A stretch of 64,000 nucleotides of DNA from Chloroflexota bacterium (GTDB lineage Bacteria > Chloroflexota > Dehalococcoidia > Lucifugimonadales > UBA3495), in contig JAPPMU010000042.1 in NCBI GenBank assembly GCA_028873965.1, positions 4,383 to 68,382 of the forward strand, in the 5' to 3' direction. Position 1 is the stretch's first letter. The number at the start of each line of letters is the position of its first letter. The notes beneath the pieces were generated by a model, which was not told the DNA's origin, searched no databases, and saw nothing but the letters and a program-made list of their open reading frames with translations. Shown piece after piece: positions 33,766 to 42,503 of the stretch. The position numbers and the translations under genes were made by a program.

Positions 33766-35826
33766 TCACTCTCCGGAGGCGCGCATGATGCAGTTACCGT
33801 ATTGGTCGACGCGGGATTCCCAGCCCGGGTTGATCACCACCGTCGAGTCCATGCCCTCCAAAATGGCCGGACCAACGACGCACGCCTCCGGGGTCAGGCG
33901 TTCCCGGCGGTAGATGGGGCACTCAACAAAATCCCGCGACTCATCGAAGTACACCGGGCGCCGGTCAACCACTGCATCGGCCGGATCGCCAGCGCTTCCC
34001 TGCAACACGGGCATGGCGACGTCGCCCAGGTGGCCCGACGCCGTCACCCGCAGCGTGACAATCTCCACCGATTGGTCCAGCGAGAACCCGTAGAGCTGGG
34101 AATGTCGGCGGTGGAACTCCTCGATCATCGCCTCCAGCCCGTGACGGTCGACCCGAGTACCGTCGTAAGGAATGGTCAGCTCCGAGCCCTGGTGCTCGTA
34201 GCGCAGGTCGGCCGACCGGACCAGCAACCTTTCCGCATCGGCCACGCCCTCCGACTCCAACCACTTCTGCGCTTCCCGTTCCAGCCCTTGGAAAATGTCC
34301 GCCATGCCCTGCAAATCATAGTCCGGCGGCTGTTGCAGCGACGTTCTGGCGTAGTCGTTCTTGAACTCCGCCACCAGCAACCCGTAAGCCGACGCGATTC
34401 CCGGGTGCGGCGGCACCACCACCGTCGTCACGCCCAGGAGATTTGCCACCTCGATGGCGTGCATCGGACCGGCTCCTCCGTAGGCCACCAGCGTAAACTC
34501 CCTGGGGTCGTAGCCGCGCTCCACGCTGATGTTGCGGATGGCGCCGACCATGGCGTTGTTGGCGATTTGCAGGATCCCGCTGGCCGCCGTGGCCAGATCC
34601 ATGCCCAGCGGCGACGCCACCGCCTCACGGATCACATCGGCCGCCGCTTCGGAATCCAGCGTCAGCTGCCCGCCGGCGATACTGGAACTCACGCGGCCCA
34701 GCGTCAGGTTCGCGTCGGTGACGGTGGGCAGATTCGATCCCCGCCCGTAGCAGGCCGGCCCCGGGTCCGCGCCGGCGCTGGCGGGACCCACCGTCAGGCT
34801 GCCGTAGGGTGAGACTTCGGCGATGCTGCCGCCGCCGCAGCCGATTGTTGCGATGTCCAACATGGGCAACTGGACGGGCCAATCGCCCAGCCTGCCGTTC
34901 AGCGTCAGACCCGGCCGCCGGCCCTGCACCAGCGAGACGTCGGTGCTGGTGCCTCCCATGTCGAAGGATATACAGTTTTCGACCCCCGTGGCCTCGGCGA
35001 TCTGCAGGGTCGCCATCACCCCGGCCGCCGGCCCGGACAGCGCCGTATAGACCGGCTGCTGCACGGCGGTGGCCGCGCCGATGATGCCACCGTTGGATTT
35101 CATGATCGACAGCGACGCCGAGCTTCCGAACGACCGCAGTGAGTTCTGCAGGTTTTCGATGTAGGTGCTCACCCGCGGCGTAACGTAAGCGTTCAGCACC
35201 GTGGTGATGGCCCGCTCGTACTCCCGGTAAACCGGCAGCACCTCGGAAGACAGGGAGACGGCCACGTCCGGCAGCGCCTCTCGCAGGATCTCTCTGGCTC
35301 GCCGCTCGTGGGCCGGGTTGGCATACGAATGGAGAAACGCCACCGCGACGGCAGCCACGCCCTCGCGCGCAAAATGCCGGGCCGCTTTCCGCACCCCCGC
35401 CTCGTCCAACGGCGCCAGGATTTCGCCATCGAACGCCGTCCGTTCGCTCACTTCAAGGCAGTCCCGGGGACGCACCGGGCGCTGGGGTTTCACCCACGAG
35501 TTCGGGTTGGCCAGCCGGGGCGTGCCGTGCCGGGCTATCTCCAGGACGTACCGGAACCCCTCGGTGACCAGCAATCCCACCGGGGCGCCGCGGTTTTCCA
35601 GCACCGAGTTGGTGGCAATGGTGGTGCCGTGGAAAATGCGCGCCACATCGCTCGCGCCCACCCCGTTGGCCGCCAGGATTTCGGTCACCCCCGTCATGAA
35701 CCCAACCGATGGGTCGCTTGGCGTGGACGGGGTCTTGTGGACCCACTGGGCGTTGGATCCAGTGTCACACAGCACGATGTCGGTGAACGTGCCACCGACA
35801 TCAACTGCTATAGAATAGGAGGGCAT
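33766..35826 (-). CDS. hyuA: Hydantoinase A / oxoprolinase subunit A
   Basis: This is a 686-residue ASKHA-fold ATPase subunit. The phosphate-binding N-terminus is AVDVGGTFTDIVL (residues 7-19), with KTPSTPSDPSVGFMTGV, FHGTTIATNSVLE near 90 and MGGTSTDVSL near 285. It activates the cyclic amide by phosphorylation for ring opening together with HyuB. Length is normal and no defects are seen. It lies 19 bases behind the PLP-enzyme gene and one base before hyuB. Confidence 0.93.
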   Translation of the reverse strand: MPSYSIAVDVGGTFTDIVLCDTGSNAQWVHKTPSTPSDPSVGFMTGVTEILAANGVGASDVARIFHGTTIATNSVLENRGAPVGLLVTEGFRYVLEIARHGTPRLANPNSWVKPQRPVRPRDCLEVSERTAFDGEILAPLDEAGVRKAARHFAREGVAAVAVAFLHSYANPAHERRAREILREALPDVAVSLSSEVLPVYREYERAITTVLNAYVTPRVSTYIENLQNSLRSFGSSASLSIMKSNGGIIGAATAVQQPVYTALSGPAAGVMATLQIAEATGVENCISFDMGGTSTDVSLVQGRRPGLTLNGRLGDWPVQLPMLDIATIGCGGGSIAEVSPYGSLTVGPASAGADPGPACYGRGSNLPTVTDANLTLGRVSSSIAGGQLTLDSEAAADVIREAVASPLGMDLATAASGILQIANNAMVGAIRNISVERGYDPREFTLVAYGGAGPMHAIEVANLLGVTTVVVPPHPGIASAYGLLVAEFKNDYARTSLQQPPDYDLQGMADIFQGLEREAQKWLESEGVADAERLLVRSADLRYEHQGSELTIPYDGTRVDRHGLEAMIEEFHRRHSQLYGFSLDQSVEIVTLRVTASGHLGDVAMPVLQGSAGDPADAVVDRRPVYFDESRDFVECPIYRRERLTPEACVVGPAILEGMDSTVVINPGWESRVDQYGNCIMRASGE

Positions 35827-35844
35827 AATGAGATCCCCGCCCGC

Positions 35845-36993
35845 TTACTTGGTGAACAGGGCCGCGATCCGCTCCCCGACAATCCGATCCTCCCCCTCGT
35901 TCAGCCCGAACATGTGGATGGTGATGCAATCCTCGCCGTCCCGCACTCGCGTCCAGACCGGCGGGTCCCCTTCCTTGAGCCGGTCCCGCAGCTCGTAGAT
36001 GTCGAAGCCGGCGACGGCCGAGTCCACGCGGATGTTGAGCCCGTAGGGCTGGTGGCCGATGACGTTGTCCATCATCTCCACTTTGAGTCCTGCGACGCCG
36101 TCCAGCGCGTTGACGATCGTGCGGGTCCGCCGTTCGATGTCGGCCAGCCGGTCTTCGTGGTTCATCGTCATCCAGACCCGAACCGCCGCCACGGCGCCCA
36201 TCATCTCCTGACGGTCAACCTTCTGGGGCCTACCCACACCGCGCACTCGCCGGCCTTCGTAGCTGGCGAAAGCCTGGAGCCCGATCTTCCGTATCATCTC
36301 CTCGGAGCCCAGGGCCAGCCCGGTGGATTGGGGCGCGCCCATGTACTTGGCGGCGATGCACTGGAAGTCGGCGCCCATCCGCACGTACTTGCCAAAGTTC
36401 TCCAGCGGATAGATCTGGCCCGCCGCGTCCACCGTCACCAGCACGTCGTGGGCATGGGCAATGGCGATGGTGTCCTCCAGGGACAGCGCGTCGGGGTCGT
36501 ACTCCTGCTCCACGGCGTAGTAGTGCACCGCCGCCGTGTTGGGCCCAATCGCCTTTTCCAGGTCCCTGGCCGTGGTCCGCTCTTCCGAACCGAACATCAC
36601 CAGCCTGGCGCCGGCCAACTCCAGGCAGCGGTCGTACCAGTACCTCTGCCGCGTCTGGATGAGAATCTCGTTCTTCATGCCCTCGGTGTTGGGCAACTGC
36701 TGGATCCGGTCGTCGTCGTCCCCGGCCATGGCCGCTGCGGTGGCCAGCATCAGAGCCGAACCCGCGCCCGACGTTATGTAAGCCGCCGGCACGTTGGTCA
36801 TGCGGGCAATGGCTGCCCCGGCCGCCTCCTGCAGCTCCATGAGCGGGATGTACGCGCCATCAGCCTGCGCCATCGCCTCCTTGACTTCCGGGAGCGGAGT
36901 GGAACCGCCCAGCATGGTCACGCTGCCGGTGGCGTTGATGACCGGCACCGCTCCCAGTTCCTTGTAGATGTTTCCCCAATCGGCGGTGGTCAT
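35845..36993 (-). CDS. PLP-dependent SelA/aminotransferase-V-like enzyme
   Basis: This is a 382-residue fold-type I PLP enzyme from the ATG at 36993 (AAGGAG SD at eight bases). Conserved parts are INATGSVTMLGGS near 20, AAYITSGAGSALML, LVTVDAAGQIYP and the likely PLP-lysine in CIAAKYMGAP. It resembles SelA and the related D-glucosaminate-phosphate ammonia-lyase (DgaE) type rather than a true transaminase. No selenocysteine genes are nearby, so a catabolic lyase feeding the Hyu pathway is more likely. Its start overlaps the stop of the MNT-HEPN gene (ATGA). Confidence 0.82.
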   Translation of the reverse strand: MTTADWGNIYKELGAVPVINATGSVTMLGGSTPLPEVKEAMAQADGAYIPLMELQEAAGAAIARMTNVPAAYITSGAGSALMLATAAAMAGDDDDRIQQLPNTEGMKNEILIQTRQRYWYDRCLELAGARLVMFGSEERTTARDLEKAIGPNTAAVHYYAVEQEYDPDALSLEDTIAIAHAHDVLVTVDAAGQIYPLENFGKYVRMGADFQCIAAKYMGAPQSTGLALGSEEMIRKIGLQAFASYEGRRVRGVGRPQKVDRQEMMGAVAAVRVWMTMNHEDRLADIERRTRTIVNALDGVAGLKVEMMDNVIGHQPYGLNIRVDSAVAGFDIYELRDRLKEGDPPVWTRVRDGEDCITIHMFGLNEGEDRIVGERIAALFTK

Positions 36994-37880
36994 GGTCGGG
37001 CTCCTTGTCGGTAGCGTGGTTGGATTGGGTCGCTGCTGCCTTCGGGCGGCACGGCCCAAGGGTTTTCGCCGGTCAGACGAGCAACTTCGTCGTAGAGGCG
37101 ATTCAAGTCATCAGTGATGCGGTTGGCCATGTCGGCGTAGTCGGAGATGGGAGTGAGCAGCGGGCCGTAGCAGGTGGCCCCGGCAAAGTTGTTGAGCTGG
37201 TGCAGGTCGCTGACGGGCTGCCAGTCCAGGTTGGGTTCGTTGGCGCGTATCTGCACCAGCAACCGGTCAAGTTCGTGAACGTGGAGGTATTCGTGCCCCT
37301 GCGCCGAGATCAGCGCCTTCATAGCGTGTTCCAACACTTGGTGCGCGTTATACACTACGACTTTATCAGTCAAGCCGGCATCCATCATAGTGTGCATGGC
37401 TCGGTAGTGCGTATTCGCGTCGGCAATGCGAAGTTGGCGTTCCATAGGCTCGTCACAATGGTCGGGGTCGTCGGGTACATCGCTGCCGGGGAAATCGACC
37501 GGGTTCCGGGGCAGAATGATGCCTTCCCGGCGGACGAACCGGGCAACGTGGTTCAGAGTGTTCACGCTCTTGCGCTCGTATTCGGTGTGGGTCAGATAAA
37601 CGAAGTCCACGGGCATAAATTCGTGGAACATCTCCTTGACCATTTCCCGGCCGACGTGCTCGATGTCTGTCCGTCGGTCCAGGTCGGGAATCTCCGGCTC
37701 AACAATCATCAGATCGATATCCGAGCGTTCCGTCCAATCGCCACGCGCCCGCGAGCCGAACAGGATGACACATTCAATGTCAAAAGCGTCCCGCAATGCC
37801 TGAGCGACGCGCAATGCCCTGGCGTCCGGCCCTATGCGGCCGGGCGCCGCTTGCGTTATGTCGGCAATGGGAGTGGTCAT
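36990..37880 (-). CDS. Fused MNT nucleotidyltransferase-HEPN protein (copy 3, inside catabolic operon)
   Basis: This is a 296-residue paralogue of 14308-15159. The nucleotidyltransferase motif GSRARGDWTERSDIDL is at 43-58 (G42, D54, D56), with a third acid in MPVDFVYL. The HEPN part begins near 155 (YNAHQVLEHAMKALISAQGH), with HVHELDRLL following. The C-terminal tail PWAVPPEGSSDPIQPRYR matches copy 1. It starts two bases after the crotonase gene and its TGA overlaps the PLP-enzyme ATG, so it is translated as part of the operon. What a TA-type chain does in a catabolic operon is unknown; enzyme or RNA modification is a speculation. Confidence 0.86.
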   Translation of the reverse strand: MTTPIADITQAAPGRIGPDARALRVAQALRDAFDIECVILFGSRARGDWTERSDIDLMIVEPEIPDLDRRTDIEHVGREMVKEMFHEFMPVDFVYLTHTEYERKSVNTLNHVARFVRREGIILPRNPVDFPGSDVPDDPDHCDEPMERQLRIADANTHYRAMHTMMDAGLTDKVVVYNAHQVLEHAMKALISAQGHEYLHVHELDRLLVQIRANEPNLDWQPVSDLHQLNNFAGATCYGPLLTPISDYADMANRITDDLNRLYDEVARLTGENPWAVPPEGSSDPIQPRYRQGARP

Positions 37881-37882
37881 AG

Positions 37883-38680
37883 CTACTCGCCCGTGAAAAC
37901 GGGCGGGCGGCGTTCGCGGAAAGACGCCGCCGCCTCGGCCACGTCGTGAGGCGCGCGCCGGGCGAACACTATGCTGTGCGTTTCGTACTGGAGCTGGTCA
38001 TCCAGCGTGGTGTCCAGGCTCCGCTGCAATGCCCGTTTCGACATCTGCATGGCCACCGGCGGCCACATGGCGATCTGTTTCGCCAGGTCCATCGCCTCGC
38101 CCAGCAGGTTCTCGGATGAGGTCAGACGGTCCAGCAACCCGAGTCGGAATGCCTCCTCAGCGTCAACGGTCCGGCTGGTGAACACCAGGTCGAAGGCCCG
38201 GCTCGCCCCGACGATGCGAGGCAGGAAGTAGGACAACCCGGAGTCGGGGCTCAGGCTGCGCTCGATGAACACTGTCTTGAAGCGACTGTTTTCGCAGCCG
38301 ACCCGCATGTCGCAGGCCAGCGCCAGTCCCATGCCGGCGCCGGCGGCCACGCCGTTCACCGCGGCGATGGTCGGCTTGTTCAGGTCCCGATACACCATCA
38401 GCGCCTGCCGGCCTACCCAGTTGTATTCGTCCAGCCGCTCGCCGCGACTGGCGTGCTCGTCGTTGGGACGGGCCCCGGTCAGATCCGCGCCGGAGCAGAA
38501 CCCGCGACCCTCGCCGGTGAAAATCACTACCCGCACGCCATCGTCGTCCCGCAATTCCTCACACGCCGCCATCATCTCCTGGTGCAGATGCCGGTCGATG
38601 GCGTTGAGCTTTTCGGGCCGCGCCAGGGTGACCAGAGCGATCTGTCCGTCGCGGTCGACGCGCAGGTTGTCGTACTCCAT
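37883..38680 (-). CDS. Enoyl-CoA hydratase/isomerase family protein
   Basis: This is a 265-residue crotonase that stabilises acyl-CoA enolates, typically hydrating or isomerising an enoyl-CoA. Oxyanion-hole segments are GRGFCSGADL near 59-68 and VNGVAAGAGMGLALACDM near 108-125. ARPEKLNAIDRHLH is the usual N-terminal strand-turn. The usual Glu in the G-x-x-P-E-x-G stretch reads LSPDSGLSYFLP here, closer to PaaG-like enzymes. It begins one base after the M20 peptidase stop and ends two bases before the MNT-HEPN start. Confidence 0.9.
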   Translation of the reverse strand: MEYDNLRVDRDGQIALVTLARPEKLNAIDRHLHQEMMAACEELRDDDGVRVVIFTGEGRGFCSGADLTGARPNDEHASRGERLDEYNWVGRQALMVYRDLNKPTIAAVNGVAAGAGMGLALACDMRVGCENSRFKTVFIERSLSPDSGLSYFLPRIVGASRAFDLVFTSRTVDAEEAFRLGLLDRLTSSENLLGEAMDLAKQIAMWPPVAMQMSKRALQRSLDTTLDDQLQYETHSIVFARRAPHDVAEAAASFRERRPPVFTGE

Positions 38681-38681
38681 G

Positions 38682-40040
38682 CTATTTCACCGCCAGCATG
38701 TCACACGCCAGTCCGAGCATGATCTTGGTACCGCTCACCAGGCTCTTGATGCCCACCGATTCGTTGGTGCCGTGGCTGAAATTGAGCATGGGATCGTCGT
38801 CCGGATGGGAGCCGGAAAAGCCGTAGGTCACCGTGCCCAAGGGCCGGGTGAAGCGCGAGTCGGTAAACCCGTTGCTGATCGCCGGCACCCACTGGATGTT
38901 GTCCCGCTGCAGGGCCTGCCCGGTGACCCGCCGGATGCTGTCGGAAAGCGGCGAGTCGAAGGGCGAAGAGTTGGGCCTTGCCATGTAGTCGATTTCGTAG
39001 GAAACGCCCGGTATATCGGCCAGCACTTCGTCCAGCTGCTGCCGCACGTAGTCGTCGTCCTGGTGGGGCAGCGTCCGCACGTCGCAGGTCAGGCGGATCG
39101 ATTCCGGTACGCTGTTGGACTTGATGCCGCCCCGCACCATGGTGGGGGTCAGCGTCATGCGTGAAAGGGCGCGCAACATGGACGCAAAGCGCGGGTTGTC
39201 CGTCTCAATCTCCGCGATGATGTCGTCCACGTTTTCCGCCGACGGCTTGTGCTCAATGGCAAAGGTTGACAGGTGGTCGAAAATGGCGCCGGAGGTGTCC
39301 CGGTCCGCCTCGAATCCCTCGATGGAAGACAGCGCGCGGCTCAGCCGGTACAGGGCGTTGGTCCCTTGCCAGGGCACCGAGGCGTGGGAGCTGGTCCCCT
39401 TGACATCAATCTCAACTTGCAGGCGGCCCTTTTCGCCCACCCCCAGCACGTAGGTCAGCGCGCCCGCCGCTTCGATGGGCGTGCCGCCGCCCTCATTGAC
39501 GGCGAACGGCGCGGCCAGTTTCTCCGGATAGTTGTCGGCCAGCCAGCCAAACCCGTACCTGCCCCCGTGTTCCTCATCCGCCCCGGCAGCCAGGATCAGT
39601 CCGTCCTCCAGCTCAATGCCGTTTCGCTTCAGGATGCGCACCGCCATCAGTTGCGCCGTGAGCAATCCCTTGCAGTCCGTCGCGCCCCGCCCGAACACGC
39701 GGCCCTCCGCAATGGTCGCGCTGAAAGGCGGGAACCGCCACTTGGACTCGTCCTCCACTGGAACCACGTCGGTGTGTGACATGAACATCAGGCCGGCGTT
39801 GCCCGAACGTCCCTCCAGGCGCGCGATCAGGTTGCCCCGGTTGGGAGCCGACTCCAGGATCTCCGACTCGACGCCGTCTTCGGCCAGGAAGTCCCGGGCC
39901 AATTCGCACACTGGCGTCTCGTCTCCGGTGGGCATGAAACCGGTGTTCACCGACGGGATGCGCACCAGCGCTTGTTCCAGGGCGACGATGTCATTTTCGG
40001 CTTCGTCAACCTGGCGGAAAAGGTCAGTTAGGTCGGGCAT
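38682..40040 (-). CDS. M20-family metallopeptidase/deacylase
   Basis: This is a 452-residue co-catalytic zinc hydrolase of the ArgE/DapE/CPG2 group. Metal and catalytic motifs are MFMSHTDVVP near 88-97, FGRGATDCKG near 117-126 and AGADEEHGG near 155, with a dimerisation domain in the middle. It probably cleaves an N-acyl or carbamoyl amino acid, a sensible product of Hyu-type ring opening. A GGAGG SD precedes the ATG. It is the first gene of the six-gene operon running to 31902. Confidence 0.9.
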   Translation of the reverse strand: MPDLTDLFRQVDEAENDIVALEQALVRIPSVNTGFMPTGDETPVCELARDFLAEDGVESEILESAPNRGNLIARLEGRSGNAGLMFMSHTDVVPVEDESKWRFPPFSATIAEGRVFGRGATDCKGLLTAQLMAVRILKRNGIELEDGLILAAGADEEHGGRYGFGWLADNYPEKLAAPFAVNEGGGTPIEAAGALTYVLGVGEKGRLQVEIDVKGTSSHASVPWQGTNALYRLSRALSSIEGFEADRDTSGAIFDHLSTFAIEHKPSAENVDDIIAEIETDNPRFASMLRALSRMTLTPTMVRGGIKSNSVPESIRLTCDVRTLPHQDDDYVRQQLDEVLADIPGVSYEIDYMARPNSSPFDSPLSDSIRRVTGQALQRDNIQWVPAISNGFTDSRFTRPLGTVTYGFSGSHPDDDPMLNFSHGTNESVGIKSLVSGTKIMLGLACDMLAVK

Positions 40041-40150
40041 GGCCGGTTCCTCCTCACATGGCGCTGGCGGGTGGCCGTGAGTCTATGCAGGGGGCCGGCG
40101 GGTGTCAATGCAGGGCCGATAGGCGCAGCCACACCCGCGGGTTTTGCATT

Positions 40151-40156
40151 TATAAT
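40151..40156 (+). promoter_or_regulatory. TATAAT -10 hexamer upstream of the brnT-like gene
   Basis: A perfect TATAAT lies 44 bases before the ATG at 40201. No convincing -35 is seen 17 bases upstream, so an activator or extended contacts may be needed. TA operons are often autoregulated here by the antitoxin. Confidence 0.45.
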
Positions 40157-40200
40157 GGGGCTGTGATCTTACTCCTTTGTCTGATTCGCTGACGCCGCTT

Positions 40201-40503
40201 ATGATCGACTTGAGCCAAGTAACTGGATTCCAGTGGGACGACGGCAACGCCAGGAAAAATGTCGATTCGCACGATGTCAGCCAGCGAGAGGCCGAGCAAG
40301 TTTTCTCTAATCGTCCTCTCTTGATTGTTGACGACACGGCCCATAGCCAGCAGGAACGTAGGCTTAACGCTTTTGGTGTCACTGCAACAGGACGACGATT
40401 GCACCTAACCTTTACGATGCGTAACGAAGGGACTTTAATCCGCATCATATCCGCTCGTGATATGAGCCGCAGGGAGCGTAACCGATATGAGCAAGAAACT
40501 TAA
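40201..40503 (+). CDS. brnT: BrnT-like ribonuclease toxin
   Basis: The product is 100 residues from the ATG at 40201 (108 from a TTG at 40177). The BrnT fold order is visible: GFQWDDGNARKNVDSHDVS, then REAEQVFSNRPLLIV, RLNAFGVTATGRRLHLTFT and IRIISARDMSRRERNRYE. BrnT toxins are RelE-like RNases. Its 3' end overlaps the antitoxin gene by 17 bases, giving toxin-first order as in brnTA. Confidence 0.85.
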   Translation: MIDLSQVTGFQWDDGNARKNVDSHDVSQREAEQVFSNRPLLIVDDTAHSQQERRLNAFGVTATGRRLHLTFTMRNEGTLIRIISARDMSRRERNRYEQET

Positions 40504-40675
40504 GCCAGTTCCATTTTTCGAAACCGAAGCCGAAGAGCGCCATTTCTGGGAAACCCATGACTCCGTGGACTACGTGGACTGGAGCAGAGCCCGCCGCGTC
40601 CAATTCCCCAACCTCAAGCTGACGCCGCCGGAGGAGTTAGCCCAAGCCGCCGAGTCGGAGACTGCCGCCGATTAG
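40487..40675 (+). CDS. brnA: BrnA/CopG-type antitoxin
   Basis: This is a 62-residue protein with FFETEAEERHFWETHDSVDY and VDWSRARRVQFPNLK, the pattern of CopG-like antitoxins that pair with BrnT. The acidic N-terminal half would bind the toxin. The C-terminal Arg-rich and Ala/Glu-rich part is short and lacks an obvious full ribbon-helix-helix, so DNA binding is uncertain. It starts inside the end of brnT. Confidence 0.8.
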   Translation: MSKKLKPVPFFETEAEERHFWETHDSVDYVDWSRARRVQFPNLKLTPPEELAQAAESETAAD

Positions 40676-40714
40676 GTCAACCGGCCGACGCGCCCAAGCC
40701 GGGGCATTCCTGGC

Positions 40715-40740
40715 GGCCCCGCTATGGTATCGGCGGGGCC
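40715..40740 (+). terminator. Hairpin between brnA and dnaX
   Basis: GGCCCCGC pairs with GCGGGGCC around a 10-base loop. No strong T-tract follows. It likely ends the TA operon before dnaX. Confidence 0.55.
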
Positions 40741-40810
40741 GTTGGCGTTATATTTAAGCTGAGCCCGCACCCACTTGACGCGCTTGCCTGCGGATGCCGG
40801 CGGCGGCACT

Positions 40811-42466
40811 ATGACCACCTCAACCCAAGTCTATTACCGCAAGTGGCGGCCAGGCACCTTCTCCGACCTGGCGGGCCAAGAGCATGTGGGCAACACGCTC
40901 CGCCAGGCCGTCATGCAGGGCCGGGTCAGCCACAGCTACCTGTTCTGCGGCACGCGTGGCAGCGGCAAGACCACCACCGCCCGCGTCCTGTCCAAGGCCG
41001 TCAACTGCCTGGACCCACAGGACGGCGACCCCTGCGACCAGTGCGCCATCTGCGTGTCCATCAACGAGGGCCGCAACCTGGACATCATCGAGCTGGACGC
41101 GGCCAGCAACCGCGGCGTGGAAGAGATCCGGGAGATCCGCGACAAGGTGCACTTCCAGCCGGCCCAGAACCGGCGCAAGGTGTACATCATCGACGAAGCC
41201 CACATGCTCACCCGAGAGGCTTCCAACGCTTTCCTCAAGACCCTGGAGGAACCGCCGGCGCACGTCATCTTCATCCTCTGTACCACCGAAGCCGACCGGA
41301 TCCTGCCCACCATCCTCTCGCGGTGCCAGCGGTACGACTTCCGCCGCCTGCCCGGCCAGACCATCTACGACCGCCTGGCCTACATCACCGACCAGGAGGG
41401 CGTGGCGATCCAGCCCGACGCCCTGCGCATGGTGGCGCGCAACGCCGGCGGTTCCATGCGCGACGCCCTGAACATGCTGGAGCAACTGGCCGTCTCCGCC
41501 AATCAGGAAATCGCGCTGCGCGACGTCGAAGAGGCGCTGGGCCTGGTGCGCAGCGACGCCTACCTGATCCTCGCCCGGAAGATGCTGGCCGGTGACACCT
41601 CCGGTTCGCTGGAAACCATCAACGACGTGGTGTGGGAAGGCGGTGAGCCGCGCCAGCTGCACCGGCAGACCCTGGAAATCCTGCGGTCCATACTGCTGCT
41701 GTCGTGGGACGCCGGCGACACCCTCGACCTCCCGCCGGACGTACTGTCCAGCCTCAAGGCCGAGGCACAGAAACACGAGGCTTCGACCGTATTACGCGCG
41801 GTCCGGGTCTGGGGCGAGGCGAACCTGCGGTACGACGCCCCGTCCACGCTGCCCCTGGAAATCGCGGCAGCGGAGATCTGCCGGAAAGACGTCGTAGCAA
41901 CTGCGCCGGCTGCCGCGCCCGCCCCGACGCCACCACCCGCGCCGCGGGCCGCCGCACCGTCCCGAGAACGCGCGCGCCGTGACCCGCCGCCCCGGGCGTC
42001 GCAGCCACCGCCCGCCGCCACCCCGCCCCGGCAGGCGCCCGCGGAGTCGATGGGCAACCAGCAGACCGGCCCTCGCAGCGCCGCCGCACCGGACAGCCTC
42101 CAGGGTCGCTGGGAGCAGGCCGTGCGGCAGCTCGGCCGCGTCAAGGGCAGCAAATACAACCTGGGCGCTTTGCTGCGCGACTGCCGGCCCAACAGCGTCC
42201 ACCTGTCGGATGATGACGCTACGCTGGTGTTGCCCTTCACCAACGCCGCCAACCTGGACCGCATGCAGGAAGAACTCAACGACCCTCGGGTTCGTGATAC
42301 CATTGAGCAGGCTATAGAACAGTGCTTCGGCGAACGCCACTCGTTTACGGTCATGCTGGCCGGCGCCAACGGTGATAGCGATCGCCCGGCGCGAAATTCT
42401 GTGCAGGACAGCCCTCTATACCGCACCGCCATCGGCCTGGGAGCGCGTCCCATCGAAGAGAACTGA
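40811..42466 (+). CDS. dnaX: DNA polymerase III subunit gamma/tau
   Basis: This is the 551-residue clamp-loader ATPase of the replisome. The start is the ATG at 40811 (YYRKWRPGTFSDLAGQ follows), not the longer TTG frame. Walker A GTRGSGKTTTAR is near 47-58, a CDQCAIC zinc segment near 77, Walker B IIDEAHML near 126 and the SRC sensor in ILSRCQRYDF. A Pro/Ala-rich disordered linker (about 365-430) separates the ATPase and collar from a C-terminal domain. It heads the dnaX-ybaB-recR-recO cluster. Confidence 0.96.
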   Translation: MTTSTQVYYRKWRPGTFSDLAGQEHVGNTLRQAVMQGRVSHSYLFCGTRGSGKTTTARVLSKAVNCLDPQDGDPCDQCAICVSINEGRNLDIIELDAASNRGVEEIREIRDKVHFQPAQNRRKVYIIDEAHMLTREASNAFLKTLEEPPAHVIFILCTTEADRILPTILSRCQRYDFRRLPGQTIYDRLAYITDQEGVAIQPDALRMVARNAGGSMRDALNMLEQLAVSANQEIALRDVEEALGLVRSDAYLILARKMLAGDTSGSLETINDVVWEGGEPRQLHRQTLEILRSILLLSWDAGDTLDLPPDVLSSLKAEAQKHEASTVLRAVRVWGEANLRYDAPSTLPLEIAAAEICRKDVVATAPAAAPAPTPPPAPRAAAPSRERARRDPPPRASQPPPAATPPRQAPAESMGNQQTGPRSAAAPDSLQGRWEQAVRQLGRVKGSKYNLGALLRDCRPNSVHLSDDDATLVLPFTNAANLDRMQEELNDPRVRDTIEQAIEQCFGERHSFTVMLAGANGDSDRPARNSVQDSPLYRTAIGLGARPIEEN

Positions 42467-42503
42467 CCGGCGAGGAAAACTAGCAGGAGGCTCCGTACAT
42501 ATC

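Noticed and set aside
35308-37014. 568-codon plus-strand frame over the hyuA/PLP-enzyme genes
   Set aside because: Shadow of the minus-strand operon; no SD or domain, and the real genes are tightly packed.
40676-40810. Possible SRP RNA (ffs) upstream of dnaX
   Set aside because: This is its usual place in many genomes, but the conserved GGAAG/GCAGC tetraloop core is not present; only a GC hairpin is seen.
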